Source: a bacterium (GTDB lineage Bacteria; Verrucomicrobiota; Kiritimatiellia; CAIKKV01; CAITUY01). Taken from it: 60,945 nucleotides of DNA. The stretch covers positions 1 through 60,945 of the forward strand of contig JBAWZF010000016.1 of assembly GCA_037143175.1 (NCBI GenBank). Reading direction: 5' to 3'. Positions 1 through 9,340 of the stretch are shown here, piece by piece (position 1 is the stretch's first letter; each line of letters begins with the position of its first letter). The translations under genes were made by a program, and so were the position numbers. The notes below the pieces were generated by a model that saw nothing but the letters and a program-made list of their open reading frames with translations, was not told where the DNA came from and did not search any database.

Positions 1-105
1 TTACTGCTTACTGCTTACTGCTTACTGCTTACTGCTTACTGCTTACTGCTTACTGCTTACTGTTTACTGTTTACTGCGCACTGCGCACTGCGCACTGCGC
101 ACTGC
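1..105. repeat. tandem heptamer array at the 3' end of the corrinoid-activator gene
   Basis: The first 105 bases are fifteen exact 7-bp steps. Eight TTACTGC units are followed by two TTACTGT, one TTACTGC and four GCACTGC. The last repeat-like unit, CTACTCT (106-112), already contains the stop codon of the minus-strand gene, so the array starts directly behind that stop. Read on the coding strand of that gene the units are GCAGTAA and GCAGTGC. The array continues past the left window edge, so its length is unknown. Similar CAG-phased heptamers occur at 28322-28356 and 54761-54802. Confidence 0.95.
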
Positions 106-1965
106 CTACTCTCTATCCTCAAACTCACCCTCCGGCATCAACATGGCGTTTCCGAATTCTGCCTGGAACTCAGGGTCCAGGGAGAGATCCACATGACGGA
201 CCATTTCGATCAGCTTGGCGGCGGCGAGTTTTTCGTTTGATGACAAGAGCGCCCGCTTGGCCCCAAATGAGGCGGTATTTCCCACGAACCTGATTTTGCT
301 ACAGGCGATGGGGGGCAGCATTCCGATACGTCTGGCATGGTTGCGTCGGATAAAGTTCCCGAAGCCTCCGGCCAGAAGAATGGTCCCGAGTTGTTCTGGT
401 TGAAGCCCGGCGATTTTCAAGAGGATATTGATCCCTGCGCGAATGGCAGCATTTGCCAATTGAAGTTCCCTGATATCGCGCTGGTATAGAAGCAGGGGTG
501 CTCCGGTGGCAGAATCAGCAGCCGATGCGAGCAGGAAATGGGTTTCCCCGTTCTCCTCGATCAGCCTTACCCGAAGAGGGGCGGGGAGAGATGACGGAGC
601 CTCATCCGGGGGCAGGATCCGGCCGGTGAAATCGAGAATGCCCACACGCAGCAGCTCTGCGGCAACATCAATCAAAGCGCTTCCGCAAAGGCCTGCAGGC
701 TTGGTATTACCGATCACATTAAGGCGCACATCCCCATCAAGGATGATTTTCTCGATGGCCCCGTGGGTGGCTCGCATGCCATTGGCGATGCGGGCTCCTT
801 CAAAGGCCGGGCCGGCGGCAACCGAGGTCGCCAGCAGTTGGCCGTTGTGGGCCAGTACGATTTCACCATTGGTTCCGATATCCACCAGAAGGGTAGGGGC
901 GGTGGTCTGCTCCAGTCGTGTGGCGAGAATGCCGGCGGTGGTGTCGCCTCCGACGAAACCGCCGATTTGTGGAAAGATATAAAATTTTGCGCGGGGGTGA
1001 ACCTGGATCCGGAGGAGCGCGGCTTCACCTTCCAGCGCTTCCCGGAAGGCGGGCATGAAAGGCATTTCGCCCAGTGCGGAGGGGTTGATCCCGCAGAGGA
1101 TCTCCTGCATGGTGGTGTTGCCAGCGAAGACGACCTCATAGATGTTGTTGGGCGAAATGCGGGTTTTGCGGGCCAGATCATCTATAATTTTATTGACCCC
1201 CTCGATTACGGCGGTGTGGAGCTGAGACAGGCCGGACGGGTCTGTGCGGCATTTCTGGATCCGGGAGACCACATCATCCCCGAAGGAAGTCTGGGGGTTT
1301 ACTCGGGCCTCGACGGCGACATCCACGCCGGTTGTCAGATTGACCAGTGTGCCCACCATGGTGGTCGTGCCAATATCGAAGGCCAGTCCGTAGCAGGCGG
1401 CAGCGGTGTCCCCTGGTTCAACGGCAATTAATTCATCGTCCACCTGAACGGTGGTTACAGTGAAGCTAGAAGCACGGAGGGCATCGGGCAACGCCTGCAG
1501 GGCGGAGATGGCGACCGGACAGGCTCCTATCACCGTGCGTAGTCGTTCCAGGTCGGAGCCTTCATCATGTTGGCCCGGGGGCTGAAGCTGGATATATTTT
1601 TTAATAACGCGCGGGGTGACATCCATGTGACCGCCGGCATCCGTAATCAGAATTTGCTGCTGGGCCTGAAACAAGGAGGTTTCAGGAATCTCGATGGTGA
1701 GAGGGCCTGTCACCCGAGCCAGACAAGCCAGTCGGAAGCCCTCGGCCACGCGAACTTCACCCAGCACCGAAGTTTCCTCAGCACTGGGGGGGCATTTCCC
1801 ATGGCGGATGCGAACGACGCACTTGCCGCATTTCCCCGCACCGCCGCAGGGAGTGTGAATGATAAACCCGGCGCGGGCGGCAGTCTCAAGCAGAATGGTT
1901 CCCGGCAGAGCATGAACCGTCCTTCCTGAAGGTTCAAAAAGCACTTTTACTTCTTTTGTGATCAT
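106..1965 (-). CDS. ferredoxin-domain ASKHA protein, reductive activator of corrinoid enzymes (DUF4445 family)
   Basis: This 619-aa protein has an N-terminal plant-type 2Fe-2S ferredoxin domain with cysteines 40, 46, 49 and 81 (C-x5-C-x2-C then a distant C). A long C-terminal actin-like ATPase region follows, with DIGTTT near the middle and DIGTNGE and GGFGNF motifs further on. This architecture is that of RACE proteins, which use ATP to reduce inactive Co(II) corrinoid proteins back to Co(I) for methyl transfer. The frame extends upstream to 2046, but the ATG at 1965 has a GAGG about 9 bases ahead and begins at the usual ferredoxin start. No corrinoid protein or methyltransferase lies in the window, so its partner is unknown. 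The stop codon abuts the heptamer array at the left edge. Confidence 0.9.
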   Translation of the reverse strand: MITKEVKVLFEPSGRTVHALPGTILLETAARAGFIIHTPCGGAGKCGKCVVRIRHGKCPPSAEETSVLGEVRVAEGFRLACLARVTGPLTIEIPETSLFQAQQQILITDAGGHMDVTPRVIKKYIQLQPPGQHDEGSDLERLRTVIGACPVAISALQALPDALRASSFTVTTVQVDDELIAVEPGDTAAACYGLAFDIGTTTMVGTLVNLTTGVDVAVEARVNPQTSFGDDVVSRIQKCRTDPSGLSQLHTAVIEGVNKIIDDLARKTRISPNNIYEVVFAGNTTMQEILCGINPSALGEMPFMPAFREALEGEAALLRIQVHPRAKFYIFPQIGGFVGGDTTAGILATRLEQTTAPTLLVDIGTNGEIVLAHNGQLLATSVAAGPAFEGARIANGMRATHGAIEKIILDGDVRLNVIGNTKPAGLCGSALIDVAAELLRVGILDFTGRILPPDEAPSSLPAPLRVRLIEENGETHFLLASAADSATGAPLLLYQRDIRELQLANAAIRAGINILLKIAGLQPEQLGTILLAGGFGNFIRRNHARRIGMLPPIACSKIRFVGNTASFGAKRALLSSNEKLAAAKLIEMVRHVDLSLDPEFQAEFGNAMLMPEGEFEDRE

Positions 1966-2100
1966 ATATTGGGCCTCGGTAAAATATCGGCAGACAATAT
2001 ACCAAATGCAGATGGAAGGCAAATCGTGTGTGACTCCTCTCAGCAATTCGCATATGAACTACTGTATCCGGCGAACGCATCATCGAGCCGTGGCTGGATG

Positions 2101-2241
2101 TCGAAGATCCGCCTGGGCGCCACCCATGATGAGGCGCTGGAAATGGTAAAGGATGCCATTGCCGGATGTCTGGAAGTCCGGTTCGAGATGGGAATGCCGC
2201 TCACCATCGAAACTGCCCGCGCGGCAGTCACATCATCATGA
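2101..2241 (+). pseudogene. hicB: hicB antitoxin remnant
   Basis: From about 2113 the reading GATHDEALEMVKDAIAGCLE matches the conserved helix of HicB antitoxins, followed by the usual short Pro-Leu segment and a stop at 2239-2241. The N-terminal part of HicB cannot be read in the same frame, although a neighbouring frame gives a VAGC just upstream where HicB has its LPGC motif, which suggests a frameshift. Together with the HicA fragment that overlaps it, this looks like the debris of a toxin-antitoxin module. The assignment rests on motif recognition only. Confidence 0.5.
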
Positions 2242-2312
2242 CCAAACCCGGCAGCATTGCCACGCTGTCAGTCCCAGACCACAAGGAAGTTGCCCGCGGC
2301 CCGGTTCAATGA
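2202..2312 (+). pseudogene. hicA: hicA toxin remnant
   Basis: In a frame shifted from the hicB fragment, 2223-2300 reads GSHIIMTKPG, then SIATLSVPDHKEVARG. This is the central part of HicA mRNA interferases including the catalytic His of the GSH motif. The N-terminal double-stranded-RNA-binding half is missing. The C-terminal helix (GTLR..I..AGL) is replaced by a stop at 2310. The order hicB-hicA, with HicB tail running straight into mid-HicA, implies an internal deletion that removed the toxin start. It should make no functional toxin. Confidence 0.6.
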
Positions 2313-2366
2313 CTGGCCCAACCTTGGGCTTGTCAGGGGAGGGAGCGCCATTTATCATGAGCCCCA

Positions 2367-3011
2367 ATGAAACCAAAGACCCTCTTGAAAATTGCGATTT
2401 TAGGTTCCGGGAAAGGGAGTAATGCCCAGGCCATATTTGATGCCATTGCTGCAAGGCGCTTAAACGCCCAGGTGGTTTGCGTTCTTTCTGATGTTGAAAA
2501 CGCCTATATTTTAGAGCGGGCGCGTCAGCAAGGCATTGTTGCCGGATATGTCAGCGCAGCCCCCTATAAGACGAAGCTGGATGGGGCGGGTGAGGCCAGA
2601 TATCTGGAGGCGCTGCAACGTTATGGTGCCGAGGTCATCGTTTTGGCCGGGTTCATGCGCATCATCAAAGGTGGCTTGCTGTCCGCCTTTTCAAATCGGA
2701 TTATCAATCTGCATCCGGCCCTGTTGCCAGCTTTTCCCGGCATGGAATCCTGGGCGCAGGCACTGGAGTATGGGGCCAAGGTTGCAGGCTGTACGGTTCA
2801 TTTTGTGGATGCGGGCACTGATACGGGGCCGATTATTTTACAGAAAGTGGTGCCGGTTTTGGATGATGACACGGCGGAATCCTTGCATGCTCGCATCCAG
2901 GAACAGGAACATATCGCTTTGCCTGAAGCGCTCGGGTTATTGGCTGGTGGGCAGCTGCAGGTTGAAGGGAGGCGGGTGCGTTTACGCCCCTCTTTCAGCA
3001 CCATAAGATAA
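2367..3011 (+). CDS. purN: phosphoribosylglycinamide formyltransferase
   Basis: The 214-aa product transfers a formyl group from 10-formyl-tetrahydrofolate to GAR in the third step of purine synthesis. It shows the N-terminal GSGKGSN phosphate-binding loop (usually SGxGSN), the NLHPALLPAFPG segment with the catalytic His, and VDAGTDTGPII with the conserved Asp. The length is typical. The ATG at 2367 is used; a GGGAGG stretch lies about 20 bases upstream, so the ribosome-binding site is not ideal and a start a few codons inside is possible. It leads a co-oriented run with hisG. Confidence 0.95.
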   Translation: MKPKTLLKIAILGSGKGSNAQAIFDAIAARRLNAQVVCVLSDVENAYILERARQQGIVAGYVSAAPYKTKLDGAGEARYLEALQRYGAEVIVLAGFMRIIKGGLLSAFSNRIINLHPALLPAFPGMESWAQALEYGAKVAGCTVHFVDAGTDTGPIILQKVVPVLDDDTAESLHARIQEQEHIALPEALGLLAGGQLQVEGRRVRLRPSFSTIR

Positions 3012-3094
3012 TGTTGGACTCTCGCCTCTTCTTCACCTAGTATCCACCCGCTTTTACCCAGAATGTGAAGGGGTTACGGAAGAAAGGCATGACT

Positions 3095-3967
3095 ATGAAA
3101 AAATTGATATTAGGATTACCCAAAGGCAGTCTTCAGGATTCCACGTTTGCCATGTTTCAGAAGGCGGGCTTCAAGGTGTCTGTAGGCTCCCGATCTTACT
3201 TGCCCACTGTGGATGATCCTGAAATTGAAGGGCGTCTGATCCGGGCGCAGGAAATCAGTCGTTATGTCGAGCTGGGCGTATTGGATGCCGGTATTACCGG
3301 TTTTGATTGGATTCAGGAAAATGGCTCTGATGTTCATGAGGTGGCTGACCTGATTTATGCCAAGCAGGGGATGCGTCCTGTGCGGTGGGTGTTGGCTGTT
3401 CATAATGATTCCACGGTCAAATCGGTAAAAGATTTACAAGGCAAGCGGATTGCCACCGAGGCGGTAGGATTGACCAGGCGGTATCTCGCCCAACATGGGG
3501 TGGAGGCTGAGGTAGAGTTTTCCTGGGGCGCCACTGAAGTGAAAGTGCCGGAACTGGTGGATGCCATTGTTGAGTTAACCGAGACCGGCTCCTCGCTGCG
3601 TGCCAATAACCTGCGTATTGTGGATGTGGTATTGCAGTCCACCACTAAGTTCATTGTCAACAAGGCGGCGTGGAAAGATGAGTTTAAGCGTGCGAAAGTG
3701 GAGCAGATTGCCATGCTGTTGCAGGGCGCCCTTGCTGCTGAGTCGCGGGTGTTGTTGAAAATGAATGCCCCGGTTGATAAGGTGGAGGCCGTATCCAAGA
3801 TTCTGCCAGCTTTGCATGCCCCGACGATTAATCATTTGAGTACAAATGGCTGGGTGGCCATTGAGTCAGTAGTTGAGGAAAAGATTGTCCGGGAGATTAT
3901 TCCGGAGTTGAAACGAGTCGGCGCTGAGGGCATAATCGAGTTGCCTTTGAACAAAGTAATCCGATAG
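3095..3967 (+). CDS. hisG: ATP phosphoribosyltransferase, long form
   Basis: HisG catalyses the first committed step of histidine synthesis, joining ATP and PRPP. The 290-aa protein has the N-terminal LGLPKGSL, the DAGITGFDW segment of the substrate domain and the [12 protein letters not shown] loop. The roughly 75 C-terminal residues correspond to the ACT-like histidine-binding domain of the long form, so it should work without HisZ and be feedback-inhibited. The frame opens at a GTG at 3065, but the ATG at 3095 is preferred because GAAAGG lies 7 bases before it. No other his genes are nearby. Confidence 0.95.
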   Translation: MKKLILGLPKGSLQDSTFAMFQKAGFKVSVGSRSYLPTVDDPEIEGRLIRAQEISRYVELGVLDAGITGFDWIQENGSDVHEVADLIYAKQGMRPVRWVLAVHNDSTVKSVKDLQGKRIATEAVGLTRRYLAQHGVEAEVEFSWGATEVKVPELVDAIVELTETGSSLRANNLRIVDVVLQSTTKFIVNKAAWKDEFKRAKVEQIAMLLQGALAAESRVLLKMNAPVDKVEAVSKILPALHAPTINHLSTNGWVAIESVVEEKIVREIIPELKRVGAEGIIELPLNKVIR

Positions 3968-4009
3968 AGTAATAATTCGTGTAGTTGTATAACGTAAAGG
4001 AGCAATACT

Positions 4010-4099
4010 GTGGGTTCTATTAAGAAAAAACGCCGGTCCAAAATGTCCAAACATAAGTACAAAAAACGCATGAAGGCCCTGCGGCATAAGAACAAGTAA
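4010..4099 (+). CDS. bS22-like (AURKAIP1/COX24-type) small ribosomal protein
   Basis: This 29-codon gene encodes a very basic peptide starting MGSIKKKRRSKMSKHK and ending LRHKNK. The pattern of lysines and arginines around a central MSKHKYKKR is that of the short bS22/mS38-like proteins found in Bacteroidota, Chlamydiae and relatives, which bind the small ribosomal subunit. The start is GTG, preceded by a perfect AAAGGAG at 3995-4001 with 8-base spacing. It sits between hisG and the TPR lipoprotein and is probably co-transcribed with them. It is easily missed by gene callers because of its size and GTG start. Confidence 0.8.
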   Translation: MGSIKKKRRSKMSKHKYKKRMKALRHKNK

Positions 4100-4115
4100 G
4101 GCAGGGAATTGGAAC

Positions 4116-5354
4116 ATGCGAGCGTTTACACAATGGCTCGCGCTGGCTCCACTCTTTGTTATTGCCGGTTGCAGTACGTTACAACAGACGTCTCGTTTGA
4201 CCAGTTCCGGATCAGCCCTTTCTTTATCGGTGGCTGATACGAATCTGGGCGAGGCGCTGGCTCATTATAGCCAGGGGCTCATTACAGAGGCCTCGCAGGG
4301 GACGTCGCAGTCGGCTTTTTTGCATTTTCGACAGGCAGCGGTCCTTGACCCTGACCATATCCCCATCAACCTCAAGGTTGCAGCTGATTTAATAGGGAGA
4401 AAGGATTATACGGGGGCGGTTGTCGTTCTGAAATCACTTCAATTATCCCATCCGGAATCCTCCGAAATACGATTATTATTGGGGTCGGTGTATCAGGTCC
4501 AGGGGAATCAGGATGAGGCGGTTCATCAGTTTCGATCGGTTGTCCGCATGGCGCCGGAACGACCTGAAGGATATCTGCGATGGGCTGCCCTTTTGGCGGT
4601 TGAGTTTGATGCGCGAAGGTCGCTGGCAGTCGTCCGAGATGGATTTCGTCATGTCAGTAATCCGCAACCCCTGCTTGAGTTTTGTGAGAGTGCGGGACGT
4701 CTTTTTGTTGCAGGGAAAGACATTCCCAGTGCCATTCTTTTCTTTGAACAGGTGCCCGATAATCCACAAGTTTCATACTGGCTCGGAGAGGCGTATGAAC
4801 TGCAGGGGAAGCGCGAAAAGGCACTGAAATCCTACACGCTTGCTGGCAAAGGCGATCCGTTCAAAGTGCCCGTGGCTTTGCGTAAGGCGAATCTTTATAT
4901 GCAAACAGAGCAGTTTGCCGAGGCTTTGACGCAGTTGGACCAAGTGGAGCGGCGGGTATCGCAGGATCCCGCCTGCACAAACCAGATACCTGCCATTTTT
5001 GACTTCTGGTATGGCATTACTTGTGAGCGGGTTGGCCGTATAGAGGATAGTGAAAAATATCTTGGTCGGTTTCTTGCCGTTCATCCGGATTCTGGTGAGG
5101 CCTTGAATTATCTGGCGTATATGTGGGCGGAGCAGGGGGTTAATCTTGTTCAGGCTGAGTCCAATATCACGAAAGCCTTGGCACAGGAGCCTGAAAATGG
5201 GGCCTATTTGGATACTCTGGGCTGGATTCAGTTTAAGCGGGGGGATACGATCAAAGCTTTATCGAGCCTGGAAAAGGCGTTACGGTTGGTTGGGAAAGAT
5301 CCGACCATTTTGGCGCATCTTCGTGCTGTACGGGCCGTATTAAAGAAAAGGTGA
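4116..5354 (+). CDS. TPR-repeat outer-membrane lipoprotein
   Basis: The 412-aa product begins with a signal peptide and a lipobox (VIAGC, lipidated Cys at residue 19). It then carries several tetratricopeptide repeats: segments such as GSVYQVQGNQDEAVHQF, GEAYELQGKREKALKSY and YLDTLGWIQFKRGDTIKAL show the 34-residue TPR spacing. It is therefore a lipid-anchored, protein-binding scaffold in the envelope. What it assembles cannot be read from the sequence. Its stop overlaps or nearly touches the start of the glycosyltransferase gene, so the two are probably translated together, which hints at a role in envelope or polysaccharide assembly. Confidence 0.85.
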   Translation: MRAFTQWLALAPLFVIAGCSTLQQTSRLTSSGSALSLSVADTNLGEALAHYSQGLITEASQGTSQSAFLHFRQAAVLDPDHIPINLKVAADLIGRKDYTGAVVVLKSLQLSHPESSEIRLLLGSVYQVQGNQDEAVHQFRSVVRMAPERPEGYLRWAALLAVEFDARRSLAVVRDGFRHVSNPQPLLEFCESAGRLFVAGKDIPSAILFFEQVPDNPQVSYWLGEAYELQGKREKALKSYTLAGKGDPFKVPVALRKANLYMQTEQFAEALTQLDQVERRVSQDPACTNQIPAIFDFWYGITCERVGRIEDSEKYLGRFLAVHPDSGEALNYLAYMWAEQGVNLVQAESNITKALAQEPENGAYLDTLGWIQFKRGDTIKALSSLEKALRLVGKDPTILAHLRAVRAVLKKR

Positions 5355-5359
5355 TTGTC

Positions 5360-6436
5360 ATGGCTTCCATACATCAACTAGTGGCGGGGTTTAGCCGGGG
5401 TGATGCGATAAGTAATGAGGCGATGGTTATGCGTGCCTTATTCCGGAGTTGGGGGTTCAATTCTGAGATTTATTGCGAGCGTCGCCGGATACTCCCTGAA
5501 TTACGCGCTGAGGCCTTTGATCTCAATGACTTGCGGAGCGGCTGTGAACCCGGTGATGTGGTATTGTTGCATCTCTCCATCGGCTCACAAGCCAATGAAG
5601 TGTTTAGGGATTTACCCGCTAAAAAGGCGATTTTGTACCATAACATTACGCCCCCTGACTATTATCAGCTTGTACAGCCTTCCACTGCCCTGGATCTGGC
5701 GCGTGGGCGGCAGCAGGCCGCCAGACTGGCCGGTGTGGCTTCTGTGAATTTAGCTGATAGTGAATTTAATTCCCGGGAGCTGGCGGCTTGGGGGTATCCC
5801 CCTTCAGCGGTGTTTCCCCTGATGTTGGATTTTGGCAAATTAGGGGGGGCTCCTGACCGTTCGGTGATGCGCCAGTTCGGTGATGGTAAAGTGAATATTT
5901 TGTTTGTAGGGCGCTGTGCCCCCAACAAAAAAATTGAAGATGTGATTTCAGCCTTTGCCTATTTTCAGCAAGGGGTTGAATCCAATTCACGTCTCATTTT
6001 GGCAGGTTCCTATGCTGGGACAGAGCGCTATCATCGACTGCTCATCACCATGGCTCGGGATCTTCAGCTTGAAAATGTGGTATTTACCGGATCGGTTCCG
6101 CAGCCCCAATTAAACGCCTGTTTTCAGAGTTCCCATGTTTTTTTGTGTATGAGCGAACATGAGGGATTTTGTATCCCGCTGGTTGAGAGTCTGGTGTACC
6201 GGGTTCCGGTGTTGGCCTATTCTGCCTGTGCCGTACCGGAAACTCTGGGTGGGGCAGGCGTGTTATTCCATGAAAAGAAATTTGAAGCAATTGCTGAAAT
6301 GATGGGGCGTATGACCCATCACTCAGCTTTGCGTACCTCTCTTCTGGCCGGCCAGGATAAGCGCCTACTTCAACTTAAGTCGCGTGACCTTGGTGTGGAG
6401 CTTCACGCTCACCTGTCCCCTTTACTGGGAAGTTAG
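5360..6436 (+). CDS. GT4-family glycosyltransferase
   Basis: The 358-aa protein has a GT-B fold signature: an N-terminal Rossmann region starting IHQLVAGFSRGDAIS, then the VNILFVGRCAPNKKIEDVI segment that opens the nucleotide-sugar domain. The GT4 EX7E motif follows, in EGFCIPLVE. The ATG at 5360 has AAAGG at 8-base spacing; a GTG at 5351 overlapping the previous stop is an alternative. The sugar donor and acceptor are unknown. The 3' end overlaps the convergent nrdJ stop by 4 bases. Confidence 0.85.
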   Translation: MASIHQLVAGFSRGDAISNEAMVMRALFRSWGFNSEIYCERRRILPELRAEAFDLNDLRSGCEPGDVVLLHLSIGSQANEVFRDLPAKKAILYHNITPPDYYQLVQPSTALDLARGRQQAARLAGVASVNLADSEFNSRELAAWGYPPSAVFPLMLDFGKLGGAPDRSVMRQFGDGKVNILFVGRCAPNKKIEDVISAFAYFQQGVESNSRLILAGSYAGTERYHRLLITMARDLQLENVVFTGSVPQPQLNACFQSSHVFLCMSEHEGFCIPLVESLVYRVPVLAYSACAVPETLGGAGVLFHEKKFEAIAEMMGRMTHHSALRTSLLAGQDKRLLQLKSRDLGVELHAHLSPLLGS

Positions 6437-9279
6437 GAACACCCCATGGAGTTGCCGCAGTTGTGGCAACGGTAGCAGGCGCCATTACGAGTGGTAATGT
6501 GTCCGCACTGGTCACAGACTGGAGAATCCTCCTGATTCTGAATCTGGCTAAGCATCTTTTCCGCATCCGACATTTCTGCGGGTACCTGTTGCGTCGGCAA
6601 GGCTGTTGTCGCTATCTTTTGGGCAAGAGTCCGTTCCGGGGTGGATCCGTTTGGGAACGTGAATTCCAGCCAGCGGAAGATATAATCCACAAGTGACTTG
6701 GCGATGGGAATGTCCGGGTTATTCGTGTATCCGCTGGGTTCAAAACGGCTATGCGAGAACTTTCCGACCAGTGCGCGCAGGGGGACCCCATATTGCAAGC
6801 ATAGCGAGATAGCTGTTCCGAAGGCGTTCATGATACCGCCCACGGTGCTGCCTTCCTTGGCCATGGTAATGAACAGTTCGCCCGGACGACCATCATCATA
6901 GAGGCCCACCGTCATGTAGCCCTCGTGTCCCGCGATGGCGAACTTATGGGTGATGGAACTGCGTGTAGCGGGCATGCGGGCCCGCAGGGTCGGCTTAACC
7001 TCGCTGTCGGGTTTGACCTCGCCTCCCTTGTCGCTTCCGTCAAAATCAGAACGACTGGTATTGAGAGGCTGTGTGCGTTTGGATCCATCGCGATAAATCG
7101 CAATAGCCTTCAGGCCCATTTTCCAGCCATCCATATAGGCTTGGATGATGTCCTCTACTTTGGCCTCCTTGGGCATATTGATGGTTTTACTGATGGCGCC
7201 GGAGAGGAAGGGCTGAACGGCAGCCATCATCTTGAGATGAGCCATGTAAGAGATGCAGCGGATCCCTTTCTTGGCCTTGAAGGCGCAGTCAAATACCGCC
7301 AGATGCTCATCCTTCAGATCGGGTGCGCCTTCTATGGTTTCTTCTGCATCGATGTATTTCAGGATATTTGCGATACTTCCGTTATAGCCGAGTTTGCGCA
7401 AACCGGATTCGACCGTCATGTTGATCAACTTCATAAGACCGCCGCCTGCCAGTTGCTTATATTTAATGAGCGCGAGGTCAGGTTCAATGCCGGTGGTGTC
7501 GCAATCCATCATAAATCCGATCGTCCCGGTGGGAGCCAGAAGCGTCACCTGAGCGTTGCGGAATCCTGTTTTTACGCCGTTACTTTGAACCTTGGCCCAG
7601 ATGGTGCCAGCCGCCTGATAGAGCTCTGGGGGGCACAATGAACTATCCATATCCACCAACGCATTGGCATGCATACGGATGACGTTCATCATGGGGTCGC
7701 GGTTCTTGGCATATTCGGAGAAGGTACCCTTGACCACGGCAAGTTCCGAGGAAGTGGCATAGGCGTGCCCCGTCATGATGGAGGTAACGACGGCGGCAAA
7801 GGCACGACCTTCATCACTGTCATAGGGGAGACCGAGACTCATGAGCACGGCACCGAGATTGGCATAGCCGAGGCCAAGAGGGCGAAAGAGGTGGGAATTT
7901 GTGGCAATCTCTTCAGTCGGATAGCTTGCGCAGCCGACCAGAATTTCCTGGGCAATGATAAAGATTCTGACGGCGGCACTAAAGCGCGCGACATCGAGGG
8001 TTCCATCATTGTTCATGAATTTCATGACATTCAGGGACGCGAGGTTGCAGGCACTGTTGTCAATGAACATGTATTCGGAGCAAGGGTTACTGGCGTTGAT
8101 TCTTCCACTGTTGATACAGGTGTGCCACTTGTTGATGGTGGTGTCATATTGCATCCCGGGATCACCGCAGAGATGGGTCCCCTCGGCCATCAGGTGCATC
8201 AGTTTGTTGGCCGAAAGAGATTCCGCGACTTCGCCGGTGGTGACGGAACGGGTTTGCCATTCGCTATCCGTTTCAACGGCCTTCATGAATTCATCGGTGA
8301 CGCGAACGGACAGGTTGGCGTTCTGGAACATGACAGATTCATAAGCCTCACCGCCGAACGAGCCATCATAACCCTGATCGATCAGCGCCCAGGCCTTTTT
8401 CTCCTCGGTGGTTTTGCAGGTGATGAAATCCATGATATCAGGATGCGAGATTTTCAGGCTTTGCATTTTGGCTGCGCGGCGGGTTTTGCCGCCCGACTTG
8501 ATGACAGCGGCCACCTGGTCGAAGACACGCATGAAGCTCAGGGGTCCGGAAGGGGTACCTCCGCCCGAGAGTTTTTCGCGGCTGCTTCGCAGAGTGCTCA
8601 GGTCGGTGCCGGTTCCTGAGCCGTATTTGAATAGCATGGCCTCCGTGCTGGCGAGGCGCATAATGTCTTCCATCGTGTCTTTAACGGACTGGATGAAACA
8701 GGCAGACGCCTGAGGGTGCTTATAGCTGTCGCGGGACGAAACGATTTTATCGACTTCTGAATTGTAATAGTAGCTTGAGCGGCTGTCTGAAGTGGCTCCA
8801 TAGGCCTGGTAAAGACCAACGTTGAACCACACGGGGCTATTGAACGATCCAAATTGGTTCACGCACAACCATGCCAAATCGCAATAGAAATTTTCAGCAT
8901 CTTCGGGCGTGGTAAAGTAACCCTCTGCTTTACCCCAGTCGGCGATGGTTCGGGCAACACGATCCACAAGTTGACGAACAGAGTTTTCCCGGATCTTGGT
9001 TTTGGCTCCGCCGTAGAAATACTTAGAGGCAACAATATTGGTTGCGAGCATCGACCATGCTTTGGGAACCTCGATATTATCCTGGATGAAAATAACCTTA
9101 CCCTTGTCGTCGGTAATCGACGCCTTGCGAAGGCTCCATTCCATTCCTTCATAGGGATTTGTCCCCTGCGGTGCAAAAGAACGACTGACAGACATTCCTT
9201 TTCGCTTATTTTTCGCTTTCGCGGAACGGGCGGCTTTTGAAGACTTCTGTTCGGCTAATTCTGTTTTATTTTCAATCAT
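6433..9279 (-). CDS. nrdJ: vitamin B12-dependent ribonucleotide reductase, class II
   Basis: This 948-aa enzyme reduces ribonucleotides to deoxyribonucleotides using adenosylcobalamin as radical source, with or without oxygen. It contains the ASACFIQSVKD segment with one active-site Cys, NPCSEYMFIDNSACNLASLN with further conserved residues, and LAPTGTIGFMMDCDTTG typical of NrdJ. The C-terminal region carries a Cys-rich zinc-finger-like tail (CDQCGH, then CYRCHNCGNSMGC) that includes the redox-shuttling cysteines. A short basic N-terminal tail precedes the reductase core. The start ATG has GGAG at suitable distance. No nrdA/B or nrdD is seen in the window, and the corrinoid activator at the left edge is another sign of cobalamin use. 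Confidence 0.97.
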   Translation of the reverse strand: MIENKTELAEQKSSKAARSAKAKNKRKGMSVSRSFAPQGTNPYEGMEWSLRKASITDDKGKVIFIQDNIEVPKAWSMLATNIVASKYFYGGAKTKIRENSVRQLVDRVARTIADWGKAEGYFTTPEDAENFYCDLAWLCVNQFGSFNSPVWFNVGLYQAYGATSDSRSSYYYNSEVDKIVSSRDSYKHPQASACFIQSVKDTMEDIMRLASTEAMLFKYGSGTGTDLSTLRSSREKLSGGGTPSGPLSFMRVFDQVAAVIKSGGKTRRAAKMQSLKISHPDIMDFITCKTTEEKKAWALIDQGYDGSFGGEAYESVMFQNANLSVRVTDEFMKAVETDSEWQTRSVTTGEVAESLSANKLMHLMAEGTHLCGDPGMQYDTTINKWHTCINSGRINASNPCSEYMFIDNSACNLASLNVMKFMNNDGTLDVARFSAAVRIFIIAQEILVGCASYPTEEIATNSHLFRPLGLGYANLGAVLMSLGLPYDSDEGRAFAAVVTSIMTGHAYATSSELAVVKGTFSEYAKNRDPMMNVIRMHANALVDMDSSLCPPELYQAAGTIWAKVQSNGVKTGFRNAQVTLLAPTGTIGFMMDCDTTGIEPDLALIKYKQLAGGGLMKLINMTVESGLRKLGYNGSIANILKYIDAEETIEGAPDLKDEHLAVFDCAFKAKKGIRCISYMAHLKMMAAVQPFLSGAISKTINMPKEAKVEDIIQAYMDGWKMGLKAIAIYRDGSKRTQPLNTSRSDFDGSDKGGEVKPDSEVKPTLRARMPATRSSITHKFAIAGHEGYMTVGLYDDGRPGELFITMAKEGSTVGGIMNAFGTAISLCLQYGVPLRALVGKFSHSRFEPSGYTNNPDIPIAKSLVDYIFRWLEFTFPNGSTPERTLAQKIATTALPTQQVPAEMSDAEKMLSQIQNQEDSPVCDQCGHITTRNGACYRCHNCGNSMGCS

Positions 9280-9340
9280 GACACACTGCTCCTAGAACTT
9301 ATATTTGTGAAAAAAAGGTTCGATGTCTTTTGAGTCATCA

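Noticed and set aside
763-1431. 222-codon plus-strand frame
   Set aside because: It is antisense to the ferredoxin/ASKHA gene, is low complexity in Gly and has no ribosome site.
7669-8619. 316-codon plus-strand frame opposite nrdJ
   Set aside because: It is a shadow of the nrdJ reading frame with a His/Gly/Asp-rich composition and no family features.
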